Assembly (NCBI GenBank): GCA_030770535.1
Contig: JASVEC010000016.1
Coordinates: 930,001 to 994,000, forward strand
Length of the DNA: 64,000 bases
From: Batkoa obscura
Lineage: Eukaryota > Entomophthoromycota > Entomophthoromycetes > Entomophthorales > Batkoaceae
Direction: 5' to 3'
Shown piece after piece: positions 11,260 through 21,914 of the stretch; position 1 is the stretch's first letter; each line of letters begins with the position of its first letter. Both the position numbers and the translations under genes were made by a program. The notes under the pieces are model-generated. The model saw only the letters and a list, made by a program, of their open reading frames with translations, was not told the origin of the DNA and ran no database searches.

Positions 11260-12561
11260 CCTTTTCAGGTTCTTTATAAGTTTTACTACGCAATTTGACT
11301 TCAAGCTATTTGATATGTAAGTGTAACTAATAAAAACTAAATATATTTCTGGACAATTCTGCTCTATATTTGTAAATTTTTAGTTATAAAAATTCTATAT
11401 AGAAATTATAATTATAATTCCTCCGTTCGAATTATCATAAAAGAATGCTGATAATTAATCATATTAAGGTATGACCAAACTTTAACACAAATGTAACATG
11501 ATAAAATTCTATTTAGAATACTTCATCATATTTTAGAACTATCGACTATAATATTCTACTGTTCTACTCTCTCATCAATTAGCTTTGAGTGAGAAGAGAA
11601 CTTAATTTTAGCCTTAATAACTCTGCTTAAAATCTATCAGGTCTGGTTCGGTCTATTTAATCTTGCTATATTTGTGTTCTTATTGTTCTATCAAAATCTT
11701 TAATTACATATATAAATAAGTAGAAAGGTAATAATATGATTGGTGTAATATGGTGATAGTTACACCAAGAAAGGATAATACAAAAATGTAGCTAAAAACC
11801 ATGATAGTATTTAAGGTTTGGCTACAAATATGTAACATTTTTAAATCAAAATTGGGCCAGCATTACCTATAGTAATCAAGTATTTCTTTTTTATTGTAAA
11901 TAGATGATAATTCATCAACCTCAAATATCTGAATTTTCTTATTACTGAAAACAATAACATTTTCTGTTTTTCAAGGTTAAGAAAAATATTCGGTGCTTAA
12001 AAAAACAAAAATATTGCCCTCTTACTGTAATAAGCTAGATGTCTGTTTTGATAAAAGAGAATGTCTAAATCTCTTGAAGAGCTTAGAGTCTAAGGCATCA
12101 AAAGGATATGGATAAACCATTCTTATTAAACCTTTTCTATTTACCTTTCTAACATCTTTTTACCCTAGTTGCCTGAAGTTTTGTCTCTTTTCTTCTGTTT
12201 ATTCAGTTTTTAGCTATGCTAAAATCATAGTGTCTGGATTAATTCACTTTGAAGCCCGAATACATCCGTTGAACTTCACTTATATCCTATTTTCTAGGAA
12301 TTTTTAGAGACGACTATTTGTTTTTTTCAAGCATAATCTCTAGCTTTTATAATGGCTTTAGTAAAAGATTGCTTTAAAATAAATAGCCAAATATGTCGCA
12401 ATAGAGGTGCAGGAACTGTAAATAAACAGCCAAACTTGATGGCTGTGCTTTTAAATTTAATAAAGATTTAGAATATTTTAAACAATTTTATTAGATTTTT
12501 ATTAAGCTTATTTTTATAATGAACAGATAAGAACACTGACTACTTTTAATTCTGTGGTAAT
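11260..12561. other. Intergenic part of the segmental duplication
   Basis: No gene. Scattered blocks resemble 47410-48300, for example ATTCTATATAGAAA followed by a CCGTTC/AATTA block, and CTCTCATC...TTAGCTTTGAG followed by TTTTAGCCTTAA and AACTCTGC. It therefore belongs to the duplicated segment but has diverged strongly. Confidence 0.5.
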
Positions 12562-13830
12562 CTATGTAGGGCTAGTTTGGTTTAATACAGCGCTATTAGT
12601 GTTATAAAATTCCATTTGTGCAAGCTCAAGTGAGTTAGACCCATCCAATAAATGTAAACATTCATGATAACATTGAATCAAGTTTTTGGTACCTCTAATT
12701 TCATTATTGAAGCGAATCATATAATATATCCGTAGATAGATTTTTTCAATAGCATAGTGAATAGTTGAATCAAAACAAAATGTAATAAAATTGGATGTCC
12801 CTTCTAACAGGTACACAATAAATGTCAATTGATCTAAAGTATTATTATTTCTAGAACCAAAAACACAATAACATTATAATAATATTCCGACAGAATATGA
12901 AAGAAGCATAATTAAAGGGTAAAGCATCCCAATCATTGGCTAATTGTGTAATTGTTAACAAAACTTACATACCTCATGCTAAAAATTTGGTACTTTTTAT
13001 TATTTCAAAAGATATTTCCTCATTCTTTATGAATTTACAAATTCTTATTAGTGATAGCCTTTGATTTGTTTTTATCATACCAAGTATGACCACAATAGTA
13101 AGATATGGGAGTGTTTTTTTTGACTTCATTATTTCTTCCATTTTTTAAGCACTATTTAAGCGGAAGATTTGTTAGTAAAACTCTTAAACACAAAAATACA
13201 TCCCCATATATTAATCCTAAAAAGCCCTATATTTGAACAGCAAAAATACCAAACATTTTTATATAATTTCTCTTTCTTTTGCTTCAATAATGTAGTGTAA
13301 TGATATTTACTGTGTCCTAATTTACCTAAAACTAAAAAAATTACATATAGTCAATTTGAATAAAAAACCCTAACTGGAGGCGTCGAAATTAGTAAAGCAA
13401 GAATGACATGAAACATTCAATATAAGGTCTCAACGATATTAGTGGATATTTTATTGTAAATGAATATGAATTACAGATCAACTACAATACACATATTTAG
13501 GGGAAAAAATCAGAATAGGATTGCTAAAGTCTACCAACTTATAAAAGTACATATAGAACCAAGTTGTTTAAAATCAAATAAATTCCATAAAAGTAAAGTA
13601 TATAACCAAGCAACATATAACGCAACACCAGTTTGTAAACAAAAGGAAACTCGGTTTACTAGCCTATAACCATATAAAACCAAAATATTATTTTATGTAT
13701 CTTTAGCTTATTTAAATATAATTACTCATTAGAATTATAAATAACATAATGGAAAGTGCCAGGAATGCAAAAAGTATTGAAGTTTTAAGAATGTAAATTT
13801 CATACAATATTGAGTAAATACATCATCTAA
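12562..13830 (-). pseudogene. 7TM receptor-like (GPCR-like) pseudogene C
   Basis: Read on the minus strand this matches the pseudogene at 14829 helix by helix. TM1 is at about 13800-13725 (ILFAFLALSIMLFIILM). After an intron ending TTATAG near 13675 come TM2 (VSFCLQTGVALYVAWLYTLL), TM3 (FPLNMCIVVDL), TM4 (MFHVILALLIS), TM5 (LTIVVILGMI) and TM6 (MLYPLIMLLSYSV). TM7 holds CFDSTIHYAIEK, a variant of the (N/D)PxxY signature. The last 88 codons (12828-12562) are open. There are several in-frame stops, for example inside TM3, and the MITE at 13104-13209 is inserted before TM5. At least one stop in TM3 lies at the same codon as in pseudogene A. The family looks like class A-type receptors; function of the ancestor is unknown. 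Confidence 0.65.
13104..13209 (+). mobile_element. Hairpin MITE, copy 3, inside 7TM pseudogene C
   Basis: TATGGGAGTGTTTTTTTTGA ... CAAAAATACATCCCCATA. It interrupts the receptor reading just before TM5. Confidence 0.9.
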
Positions 13831-14155
13831 TATCGTGCTAAGTAAAATCAACTCTATTATAAAAATATTAATTAGCTAAAACTACATTAACTATACTTTA
13901 TTATATATATTCAATAATCAGTCTTAAACAAATATAAGATTAAGAGCATAGCCCACCTCAAATAATCAAACCTGTTTATTTGATCAGTTGTTAGCAAAAT
14001 CGACTATTTTATGTTTAATTTATAACGCTATCATTTACAATTTTACTACTATTTATGTTATACGTGAGATAACTAAACGAATTTAGTATGAGACGAGTAT
14101 TTAGACTATTTTAGTTACGCAGTTACCCTACCATCATTAATGTTTATTTATTGTT

Positions 14156-14209
14156 AGATTTAGATTTAGATTTAGATTTTTACTTTTTGATTTTTGATTT
14201 TTGATTTTT
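14156..14209. repeat. Short tandem runs (GATTTA)n and (TTTTTGA)n
   Basis: About four copies of GATTTA followed by three to four copies of TGATTTT. Simple sequence. Confidence 0.7.
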
Positions 14210-14234
14210 GGTTATTATCGTCTTAGAACTAGCA

Positions 14235-14336
14235 TATAGGGACGTATTTTTATGTTTAAGAATTTTATTAACAATTTTTCCACTCAAATAGTGCTCAAAA
14301 GATAGAAAAAATGAAGTCAAAAAAAACATCCCTATA
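14235..14336 (-). mobile_element. Hairpin MITE, copy 4
   Basis: TATAGGGACGTATTTTTATG ... AAAAAAACATCCCTATA; centre CACTCAAATAGTGCTCAAAA. It lies between the two divergent 7TM pseudogenes. Confidence 0.88.
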
Positions 14337-14486
14337 TTTAGGTTTCAACTTTGGTTTATTTTTAACATTATACAGCTTTTTCTGTAACTAGAGTATTATC
14401 AGTATTTTACTGTATTAGCACCTTTGGAAGCTTTTTGCCACTGTACCCACAAATCACTTTGAAATTTGAGATTAAAAAATCTCATT

Positions 14487-14594
14487 ATATAAGGATGTGT
14501 TTTTTTGCTTGAGAATTTTATTAATATTCTTTCAACCCAAATAGCGCTTGAAAATAGAAAAAGGGATGAAACTATAAAAAACATCCTCATATAT
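14487..14594 (-). mobile_element. Hairpin MITE, copy 5
   Basis: TATAAGGATGTGTTTTTTTG ... AAAAAACATCCTCATATA; centre CAAATAGCGCTTGAAAA. Only about 150 bases from copy 4, same orientation. Confidence 0.88.
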
Positions 14595-14828
14595 GTAAAA
14601 TTGCATATATATTTCTGTATGATTTAGTGATATAAATTTAGAACTAAATATTTAGTAAAAAAGTAGATTAAAATTCATAAACTAAATAATAAATTATTCT
14701 CCAGCTGATTTATTAATTTGAAATCGTGCATTTGATATTTATTATAAAACTTGGCTCATGATATAAGAACTTTTGGCCTATAATACACTAATATAAGTCG
14801 TTTTTCCTATATTTAATAAGGATTTGCA

Positions 14829-16188
14829 ATGAACAAAAAAGAGCCTACTACTTTTTTATACAAGATTTATAGCCCAATAGTATTGACAATTTCGGTTATT
14901 GAGGCCTTGTTAGTTATTTTGTTTATGATTGGGATGGGTAAGCGCATACATTAATCTTATTACTGAATCATCTAATTTTAATCATCGGTCTACGACAAAA
15001 GGTTGATAAATTGAGTTTCCCTCTGTTTAAAAATTAGCACTGTTCTATATAGCAGTTGACTACACACTTTGTCTTTGTGGAATTCATATAACTTTGAACA
15101 ACATGGTGGTATATGCGCCTTTATGAGTTGATAGATTTTAGGAATCCTGTTGTAGTATTTTTCTTTAAATGGATGTAACGGGGTCAATCTCCGATCGATT
15201 TTCATCAATGGTATCAAAAGCAATAAAAGAATTGAAATAGCTTATTGGGCAGCCCCAATTATTTTAGCCTTATTGATTTCTAGCTCCTCATTAGTTAAGA
15301 TTGATCTTGTCTTGCATTAGCTGCTTATTCGTGAGTTTTATTGTTAGGCAAATTAAAATATAGTGAATAATATATATGTTATATCGCTGATGCAAAAGGA
15401 GAAGAAATGGGGATGCTTTTTTTAGCTTCATTACTTTTTCCATCTTTTAAGCGCTATTTAAGCCAAAAGATTGTTAGTAAAACTCTTAAATATAAAAATA
15501 CATCCCCAAATCTATGAAGAATACTTAATTTTTTACTGTTCAATTATGGTGATTTTTAGCAATAGTTCACCTTGTTATTATAGTCGCAGCGGTATTATTT
15601 AAACTAAATTGCAGTATAGCTTTTGTAAATTCAAATCTCAATACCTCAGAAGAAGTCGTAGGCATAGTGAAAATTATGAGTTATAAAACGTAAAAACAAG
15701 TAATTTTTTCGTGACAATGAATAACATCACCTATTTAATTTATTATACCCTTTGACTATGATCGTTACTCATTCTAATGAAATACTATTTCAACTTTATT
15801 GCTTTAGTTCCACCAATAGCGAAGCTTTAAATCAACGTACTTTTATTGTTTACTCATGACCAGAGGGACATTCATCTTTTTTGCTTTTTTTTTTGATCCA
15901 GCTATTTACCAAGTTGTCAAAACAGTATACTGCAGGAGTGGGAAAAGATAAAAATCAAATAAAAGGAGCTATTTGTATTTTATGAATAATCTATTTTGTT
16001 TTGTTACCTTTCTGCAAAAAAATAATAATCTAGGATTAAGCCCATCTAATGGACCATTTATCAAAGGTTATTTGAAAAGCGGGAAAGTGATCAATGATAG
16101 TCTAGCCATTGCTAATATGTTAAAATCGTTATGGTTTGAAGCATTAGGTTTCTTCAAAAGTTATATTGTTTTGTATATGTTAAGTTGA
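14829..16188 (+). pseudogene. 7TM receptor-like (GPCR-like) pseudogene A
   Basis: Opens with MNKKEPTTFLYK and a TM1 (TISVIEALLVILFMIGM), then a GTAAGC donor and an intron to about 14998. TM2-TM3 (about 15010-15180) contain LYSS and FSLNGCNGVNL, TM4 is at about 15232-15295 (IAYWAAPIILALLIS), TM5 at about 15550-15610 (AIVHLVIIVAAVLFKL) and TM6 at about 15735-15800. TM7 holds FDPAIYQVVK, the (N/D)PxxY signature of class A receptors. There are multiple in-frame stops and frame changes, and a MITE is inserted at 15406-15510 between TM4 and TM5. The last open piece is 15973-16188. It lies tail to tail with the MFS gene, an order repeated at 49.6-53.2 kb. Confidence 0.7.
15406..15510 (+). mobile_element. 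Hairpin MITE, copy 6, inside 7TM pseudogene A
   Basis: AATGGGGATGCTTTTTTTAG ... AAAATACATCCCCAAA. Comparison with pseudogene B, which lacks an insert at this point (around 50340-50370), shows the empty site. Confidence 0.9.
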
Positions 16189-16649
16189 TATATGAAATTA
16201 GTATGCTTTATAAATATAAAGATATTGCCTATAAATATATAGTTATTGAATATTTTTAAATTATTGGTGATAATTATTGTAGAGTTGAGTAAAAATCTGA
16301 GTTTTGACTTTGAAACTTTTCTTTGCTATGCTTCTAAGTTTTATCAATATTGACATTATCGTTCTTTACAACATGTAGTCAAATAACTCAAACAAAAGCA
16401 AGCTTTTAACTTCAACTTTAAAAAACATATTTTTATAGAAATTCGACTGAACAGGACTGCCATAATCACCAGTGTTACATTTCAAATAAGAGCTCATTGC
16501 TATTTAGCTACAGCTGTATCTTTAATAAAACAAAAAGATCTTATAATAAAGCTATAGTTAGCTGAGTAAATAAAACAAAGCTTCAAGTTATATTAATTGT
16601 ATTTTTTATTAGCCTAATAGATATAATTATGTTTTGGAATAAGTTAAAA

Positions 16650-18191
16650 TTAAAGCTTAAAGCGTTTGAAGTAAGCAATTGGATTTTCTACCAAAGACCA
16701 AATGAATAAAATCCAAGAAATCAAAACAAATAAGGTCATTAAAACAACAAGGGACTTACGCCATATATTACTTCTGGAGTTTTCGAGTTTCTGAGTAACT
16801 GGTAATTCATCATGGTGTTTCTCAATCAAATCTCTACGGCGCTTTGCTGGTACATCAAATAGACTAAAGATAAAGCGCCTATTGTAAATTACATAAACAC
16901 AAGCCATTACTAATGATAAGCATGATACAACAAATAACATATCCATGACTAAATAATATTCTCCTCTTGGAGTAATATCTTGGACGTGACCTAAAACTAA
17001 ATGGAAAAGTGCTACACCTACTGATAATCCTACTTTATGAACTCCGATACCAGTACCTACTAATTCAGGAGGCAAAAGCAAAGGTACAGAGGATGTCAAA
17101 GCGACAGGACCAATAGTGAGAGCTAAAGAGAAAAGAGTTAATCCAACATAAATAGAAACTGTACTCCAAGCCAACATTCCGATAGAAATAATGGTAAGCA
17201 TAGCTGAAGCAACAACATAAATTGAACGGTAGCCGAAGAGATCAATAAATCCACCAGATACAGGGGAAAGAACAACTGGTACAATTAAGGAAACAGATGA
17301 AGTCCAAGCTGCAGCTTCTTTAGTCATGAATTCACCGGTCGCTGTTTTACCGTATGTTTTAGATACAAATTCAGCAACAGAACCAAGGAAAGGTGTCCAT
17401 ACTCCACCTAAGAAGAAAATAGTAAAAGGCATGACCCAAAATCCAACTGGTAAATATAAAAGACGTCTAATAGAAAAGCTAGACTTCTTTGCTTTTTCGC
17501 TAATATGCTCGCCACCAGCACGACGTAAGATAAAAGCATAAATTAAAGTAGCAATCCACGAAATACCACAGATACCAACTGAAAGCCAGAGCCCATTACC
17601 ATAAAATTTAGTGCTTTTTGCTAGAGAAGGGACAGTTCCTTGAGCCAAAAAGGAGAAAAGACGAGATGAACCAATTTGTAAACCAATAACAGAAGCCATA
17701 ATACTAGTAGAAAACCATTTCCCTAAGATAGTTTCTTGGGCAACTACAATGATACCAGACCCCAAACCATGAATAATACGACCAACAATAATCATTGGGA
17801 AAGAGTTGACATGTGAAGAAATAGCAATAATAATATTTCCAAGAAGAATCAAAGACGAAGAAAGCACTGAACCAGAAGCTGTTCCAAATCTATCCATAAA
17901 AATACCACCTAATAATGGCATAATAGTATTAATCAAATACACTGCAGATTGAGCAGCACCATATTGAGTGTTATCTAATCCCTGCTCTTTCTTTAAATCT
18001 TCTTTTAAAGAATTGATTGTATTAGTTGCAAAATGGGAACCAGCTGAAAAAAAAATAGCACAGAATAAAGCTAATGCTTTATAAATCCATTTTTTATTAG
18101 AAAGTTGCTTTTCTCTCTCACTATCTGAATCTGTTTTAATATCTAAATCAGCGTTATTGATATTAAATTCTTTTTCTCTGACTTCACTCAT
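16650..18191 (-). CDS. Major facilitator superfamily transporter (513 aa)
   Basis: Polytopic membrane carrier. An acidic, Ser-rich cytosolic N-terminus of about 38 residues precedes about 12 predicted membrane helices, the first being ALALFCAIFFSAGSHFA. The loop after helix 2 has GGIFMDRFGTASG, the classic MFS GxxxDRxG motif A, and helix 4 has GRIIHGLGSGIIVVAQ. A central loop with basic residues (LRRAGGEHISEKAKKSS) separates the halves, and the tail ends in a helix and AYFKRFKL. The layout resembles the MFSD1-like branch, but the substrate cannot be read from sequence. The intact single exon is in contrast to the decayed copy at 51694-53236. Its downstream neighbour is the convergent 7TM pseudogene. 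Confidence 0.9.
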   Translation of the reverse strand: MSEVREKEFNINNADLDIKTDSDSEREKQLSNKKWIYKALALFCAIFFSAGSHFATNTINSLKEDLKKEQGLDNTQYGAAQSAVYLINTIMPLLGGIFMDRFGTASGSVLSSSLILLGNIIIAISSHVNSFPMIIVGRIIHGLGSGIIVVAQETILGKWFSTSIMASVIGLQIGSSRLFSFLAQGTVPSLAKSTKFYGNGLWLSVGICGISWIATLIYAFILRRAGGEHISEKAKKSSFSIRRLLYLPVGFWVMPFTIFFLGGVWTPFLGSVAEFVSKTYGKTATGEFMTKEAAAWTSSVSLIVPVVLSPVSGGFIDLFGYRSIYVVASAMLTIISIGMLAWSTVSIYVGLTLFSLALTIGPVALTSSVPLLLPPELVGTGIGVHKVGLSVGVALFHLVLGHVQDITPRGEYYLVMDMLFVVSCLSLVMACVYVIYNRRFIFSLFDVPAKRRRDLIEKHHDELPVTQKLENSRSNIWRKSLVVLMTLFVLISWILFIWSLVENPIAYFKRFKL

Positions 18192-19948
18192 ATTTTAATA
18201 AAAAAACTAAAGTTAGATTTGAGTTAATGGTTCTGTTCTATTTTATATATTAATTTTCTTATTTAATATTACATCTGATATGAATGACCCTATCTGATAA
18301 AATTAACATTCTTTTTTAATTCTTTGCTTATAAGACAGAATTTCTTTTATTTCTAAAATAAGCTAATCTTCAAATTTACCCACTCATTTTCAAGGATGAT
18401 TTTGGGATTCTGGCCAGAATATTATATAATTTTATAAATGCCTCCAATCAGATCCTTATTAATGCGGTTTCTCTCCAATATTGTTTAAAATTCAAGATTT
18501 TATTAAAAATTTTACTTGTCAGAACACATTATCCACTACCCAACTTAATCAGATAAAATACTACTTTTAGATTAATCTTATCTTATAAATTAACTGTAAT
18601 CTTAACGGATACCTTTATTTTTTAAAAGTAAATTTACAAAGCTAAATGCTTTTGTTTATTCAAATAAAATGGTATTTAATATGTAACAAACTTAACTTTA
18701 AGCAATGAGCTCTAAAGTGAATATTTGAACTCAAAAACAACCCTGTAATTTCTCAAATAACTCCCGGTTGACTAATCTTGAATGTAGTTTTTAAAAAACA
18801 AGCTGTGATGGTTCAATTGAACTGATAATATCAATTACATCACTTAAAAAAGTATAAAATCATTTAAAGCTTAAAAAAGTCTATATCCTTATAGAGGTTA
18901 TTTTATAAGTATTGAGACCTTATAAAAAATAGAGATTAACACATTAATCATATTAAACTCAAGAAACAGCAACAGTTGTCTTCATTAAAATTATCCAGCT
19001 TGTTCAAACATTCCCAAACCTTGAATTAGTAGATTAAATTTACTTCCCTTAAAGGGCAAATTTAATTTAGTTCAAACTGATTTGTTTCTAAAAAATCTCG
19101 TGATGAATTTCAAATCTTCATAAATTTTACTAAATTAACAACTAAAGAATATAAATATATTATATTATTGAGCAGTCTTTTATATCTCCGTAAGCTTGCT
19201 CTATTCTAATAAATATTCAAATTATCTCTTTTTAAAAATAAAATTCCTTAAAAATCGTTTAACGTACCGTTATCTGGCTTCATTGTAAACTATATTGAGA
19301 TGCCTATATTAAAGTTATATTTATTAGGCTTAACTATATATTAAGAAAATAATCCATAAAATTGACAGTTTTAACTCAATATTTAGTATCTTATTTTCAT
19401 CACAGTATAACCCATAGAGTATTAAAATAGTTAAAAGTTATAAAGTATAAAGGTTTTGTTGAACTATTTATAACTATCCTTTATCAATTTTATTAAAACA
19501 ATCATTTTATAAAAAAGTATAAACTTTTTAACTAGTATGCTATATCACAAATAAAAAAAGTTCTTCAAATGTGAATATTCATATTATAGAAGTATTGTAT
19601 TTTTCAAAAATACAAATTATTTTAAAATAATAGTGAACTTTTTGATGACAATATTGTAAAACAATTGGGAGCTGATTGGTCCTTTAAAAGTTTCTAAAGA
19701 AGCAACTTTTGCATTTAATTGATTAAAATAGTTTTAATATTGTACAATGTTCTGATATTAAATTTACATAAACGCAAATAACAACTAAAAACTATAAAAG
19801 AGATGTTTAACTCAAAAACGACTTTGAAGTTCGAACAATTATTCAGTATTCTTCTAGAAGAGAGACATTTCAATTATTAGATCCAACCCAACTACCTTGA
19901 GCTTCGTTTCTTAAGTAAAGATTTGTTAAAATTATCAGCAGAGTTACC
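18192..19948. other. Intergenic, no feature recognised
   Basis: About 1.75 kb of AT-rich DNA upstream of the MFS gene with no ORF, repeat family member or RNA gene that I can support. Confidence 0.4.
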
Positions 19949-20119
19949 ATGTATAATTTAATATGGTCAGCCTACAGCTTTCAAGAATATCAATATCACC
20001 AAAAGAAACTTGTTAGAGAAAACGATGTATTGGTAAGCCATATAACTACAAATGGTTATAATATTAGATATTTAAATTGTTATCTAAATATGATGTCTAT
20101 AGATTGTAAAGATGTGCAC

Positions 20120-20345
20120 AATAGTGCTATTGACTATAATAGTAACTATAGTAGTAAAAATGATTATGACAATGACAATGACTATAATTAAGGCTGTGTT
20201 AGTGATAACACCAACGGTGATAATAGCGGTGGTGATAATGATAATGGTGACAATAGCGATACTGACAATTGTAATATAGATAGTGACGATGAAGGTGATA
20301 ATGATAATAAAATAACAATGTTGTTGATGATGATAGTAGTAATAA
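20120..20345. repeat. Low-complexity GATAAT/GATGGT-type tract
   Basis: Repeated GAT/AAT/GGT triplets on the plus strand (Asp, Asn, Gly). The reverse strand gives an Ile/Thr/Val-rich open frame of 90 codons that is an artefact of the repeat. Confidence 0.7.
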
Positions 20346-20561
20346 TAAAAAAACAAAGATAAAACTGCTAAAACTAAAAAAAGTATCTATAACTTCTTTA
20401 AACTACATAGAGTTATCTGAATTGCTTGTTCTATTTAAAAATCATTTAAAAATCATCTAAAAATCATTTAAACCAACTTGAGGTATTTGACTATTATCAG
20501 TCTAATGTAAATATTGAAAATATTACTAATTATTTAAACTCAAATAAACTAAAGTGCTAAA

Positions 20562-20668
20562 ATATGTGGATGTTTTTTTTGGCTTCATTATTTTTTCCAT
20601 CTTTTAAGCGCTATTTGAGTGAAAAAATTGTTAGTAAAATTCTTAAGTACAAAAATACATCCCCATGT
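20562..20668 (+). mobile_element. Hairpin MITE, copy 7
   Basis: ATATGTGGATGTTTTTTTTG ... CAAAAATACATCCCCATG; centre CTTTTAAGCGCTATTTGAG, including the AGCGCT palindrome. Confidence 0.9.
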
Positions 20669-21175
20669 GTTCTTTCGATAATTTACAACTTAATAAATTA
20701 GATACTATCAAGACAAAGCTTACCAAATTAGAAGTGTTTTCTTAGGACCTTATATCTCTACTAATGCTAATACCAATATTAATTTTGTACATAAGTTAAA
20801 ATTAAAACTTAAAGAGAATTTTAGTTCTACTATTAAGTGTTTTGAGGATTTACAATAATTAAAGAGTGTAGTTATCAATTGATAATGCCAATTGATTTAA
20901 TATTAGCAATGGATGAAGGATATATACTAATTGCAAAAAACTACTCTAATAAAAGATAAGCTTTATATGTTTGTTATAGATTTTTATTTAATATAGATAA
21001 TTAAATAAAGGTATTTTTTTTACTTTTTAAATCTGAGATTCTAAACTAATAATAATTTTCTAAAGGTATCAACTTTAAAAGGAATACATAACGGTGAATC
21101 ATCGAATATATTATTACGTTTATTTTTTCACTATTAAATGTCTAACCTGCATATGTCTATAATTTAATTTCTACA

Positions 21176-21281
21176 TATGGGGGTGTTTTTTTTTGATATC
21201 ATTACTTCTTCCATTTTTCAAGTGCTATTTGAGCGGAAAATTCGTTAGTAAAATTCTTAACAAAAAAATACATCCCAATGT
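21176..21281 (+). mobile_element. Hairpin MITE, copy 8
   Basis: TATGGGGGTGTTTTTTTTTG ... AAAAAATACATCCCAATG. Confidence 0.88.
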
Positions 21282-21346
21282 ATTTAAACTATCTTTTTAG
21301 TTTATTAAAATTCATGATTTCAGATTTTGACTTTTTTATATATTTA

Positions 21347-21370
21347 ATTATTATTATTATTATTATTATT
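21347..21370. repeat. (ATT)n microsatellite
   Basis: About eight uninterrupted ATT triplets. Confidence 0.85.
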
Positions 21371-21914
21371 GTTATAAATATTAATAATTTATAAATATTT
21401 GTCATTTAAATTTCTTATATTCTAATCTTTTATTTATAATATCAGTAATTAATTTTAATTTAAATAAATATAAATTAAATACTTTTTTAGCTGTATATAA
21501 TATTAATTACCAATTTAATTTTTACTTTAGTTATAAAATATTATTTTATAAGATAACTTTCAATTATATATCGTGCTTTTATGAAAAACATCAAACTGTA
21601 GTATTAAAATACTTTTATAATAGAAAGCTTGCCCAAAAAATTAACTACTTTAAAAATTATCTTCTAGTTTAATATTTTAAAAAACCCTCTAATTTATCAA
21701 CTACTCCGAGAAAACCTATCAATTTAATTTTTTACTCAAATAATTGATTAAACTGCCATAATATTTTGCTTTAGCCTCATTCTTAAGCCTTTCATTATGA
21801 TTATGACCAAGAGTTAATTTCAATTGAACCAATTAAGTCTATTTCCTATCAAAATAAGGAACATGCTTCAGAATACTCAACTTTCATTTTTTTATATTAA
21901 AAAATACATTGAAA

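Larger units (their letters stand above)
19949..20960 (+). other. Degenerate region with low-complexity Asp/Asn/Gly block
   Basis: An 80-codon open frame (19949-20191) contains SHITTNGYNIRYL and runs into an acidic low-complexity block of Asp, Asn and Gly codons. A stop falls inside it but the frame continues to about 20310. Further on, 20880-20960 contains ILAMDEGYILIAKNYSNKR. The order TNG motif, acidic insert, then (D)PG-like motif loosely resembles Fanzor/TnpB-type proteins of fungi, but this is weak. A MITE is inserted at 20562-20668. I call it a probable remnant of unknown type. Confidence 0.3.
20961..21914. other. Intergenic upstream of the PDI gene
   Basis: Very AT-rich. Contains MITE copy 8 and an (ATT)n run at about 21347-21370; no gene seen. 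Confidence 0.4.

Noticed and set aside
11203-11304. N-terminal extension of stomatin copy 1 (MKSNCV...)
   Set aside because: Lies above or across the TATA box conserved with copy 2 and has no counterpart there.
13460-13669. 69-codon plus-strand frame and its homologue on the minus strand at 14990-15223
   Set aside because: The two are similar to each other, which first suggested a small gene family, but they are the antisense of TM2-TM3 of the two 7TM pseudogenes.
20084-20356. 90-codon Ile/Thr/Val-rich minus frame
   Set aside because: Antisense of a GAT/AAT/GGT low-complexity tract.
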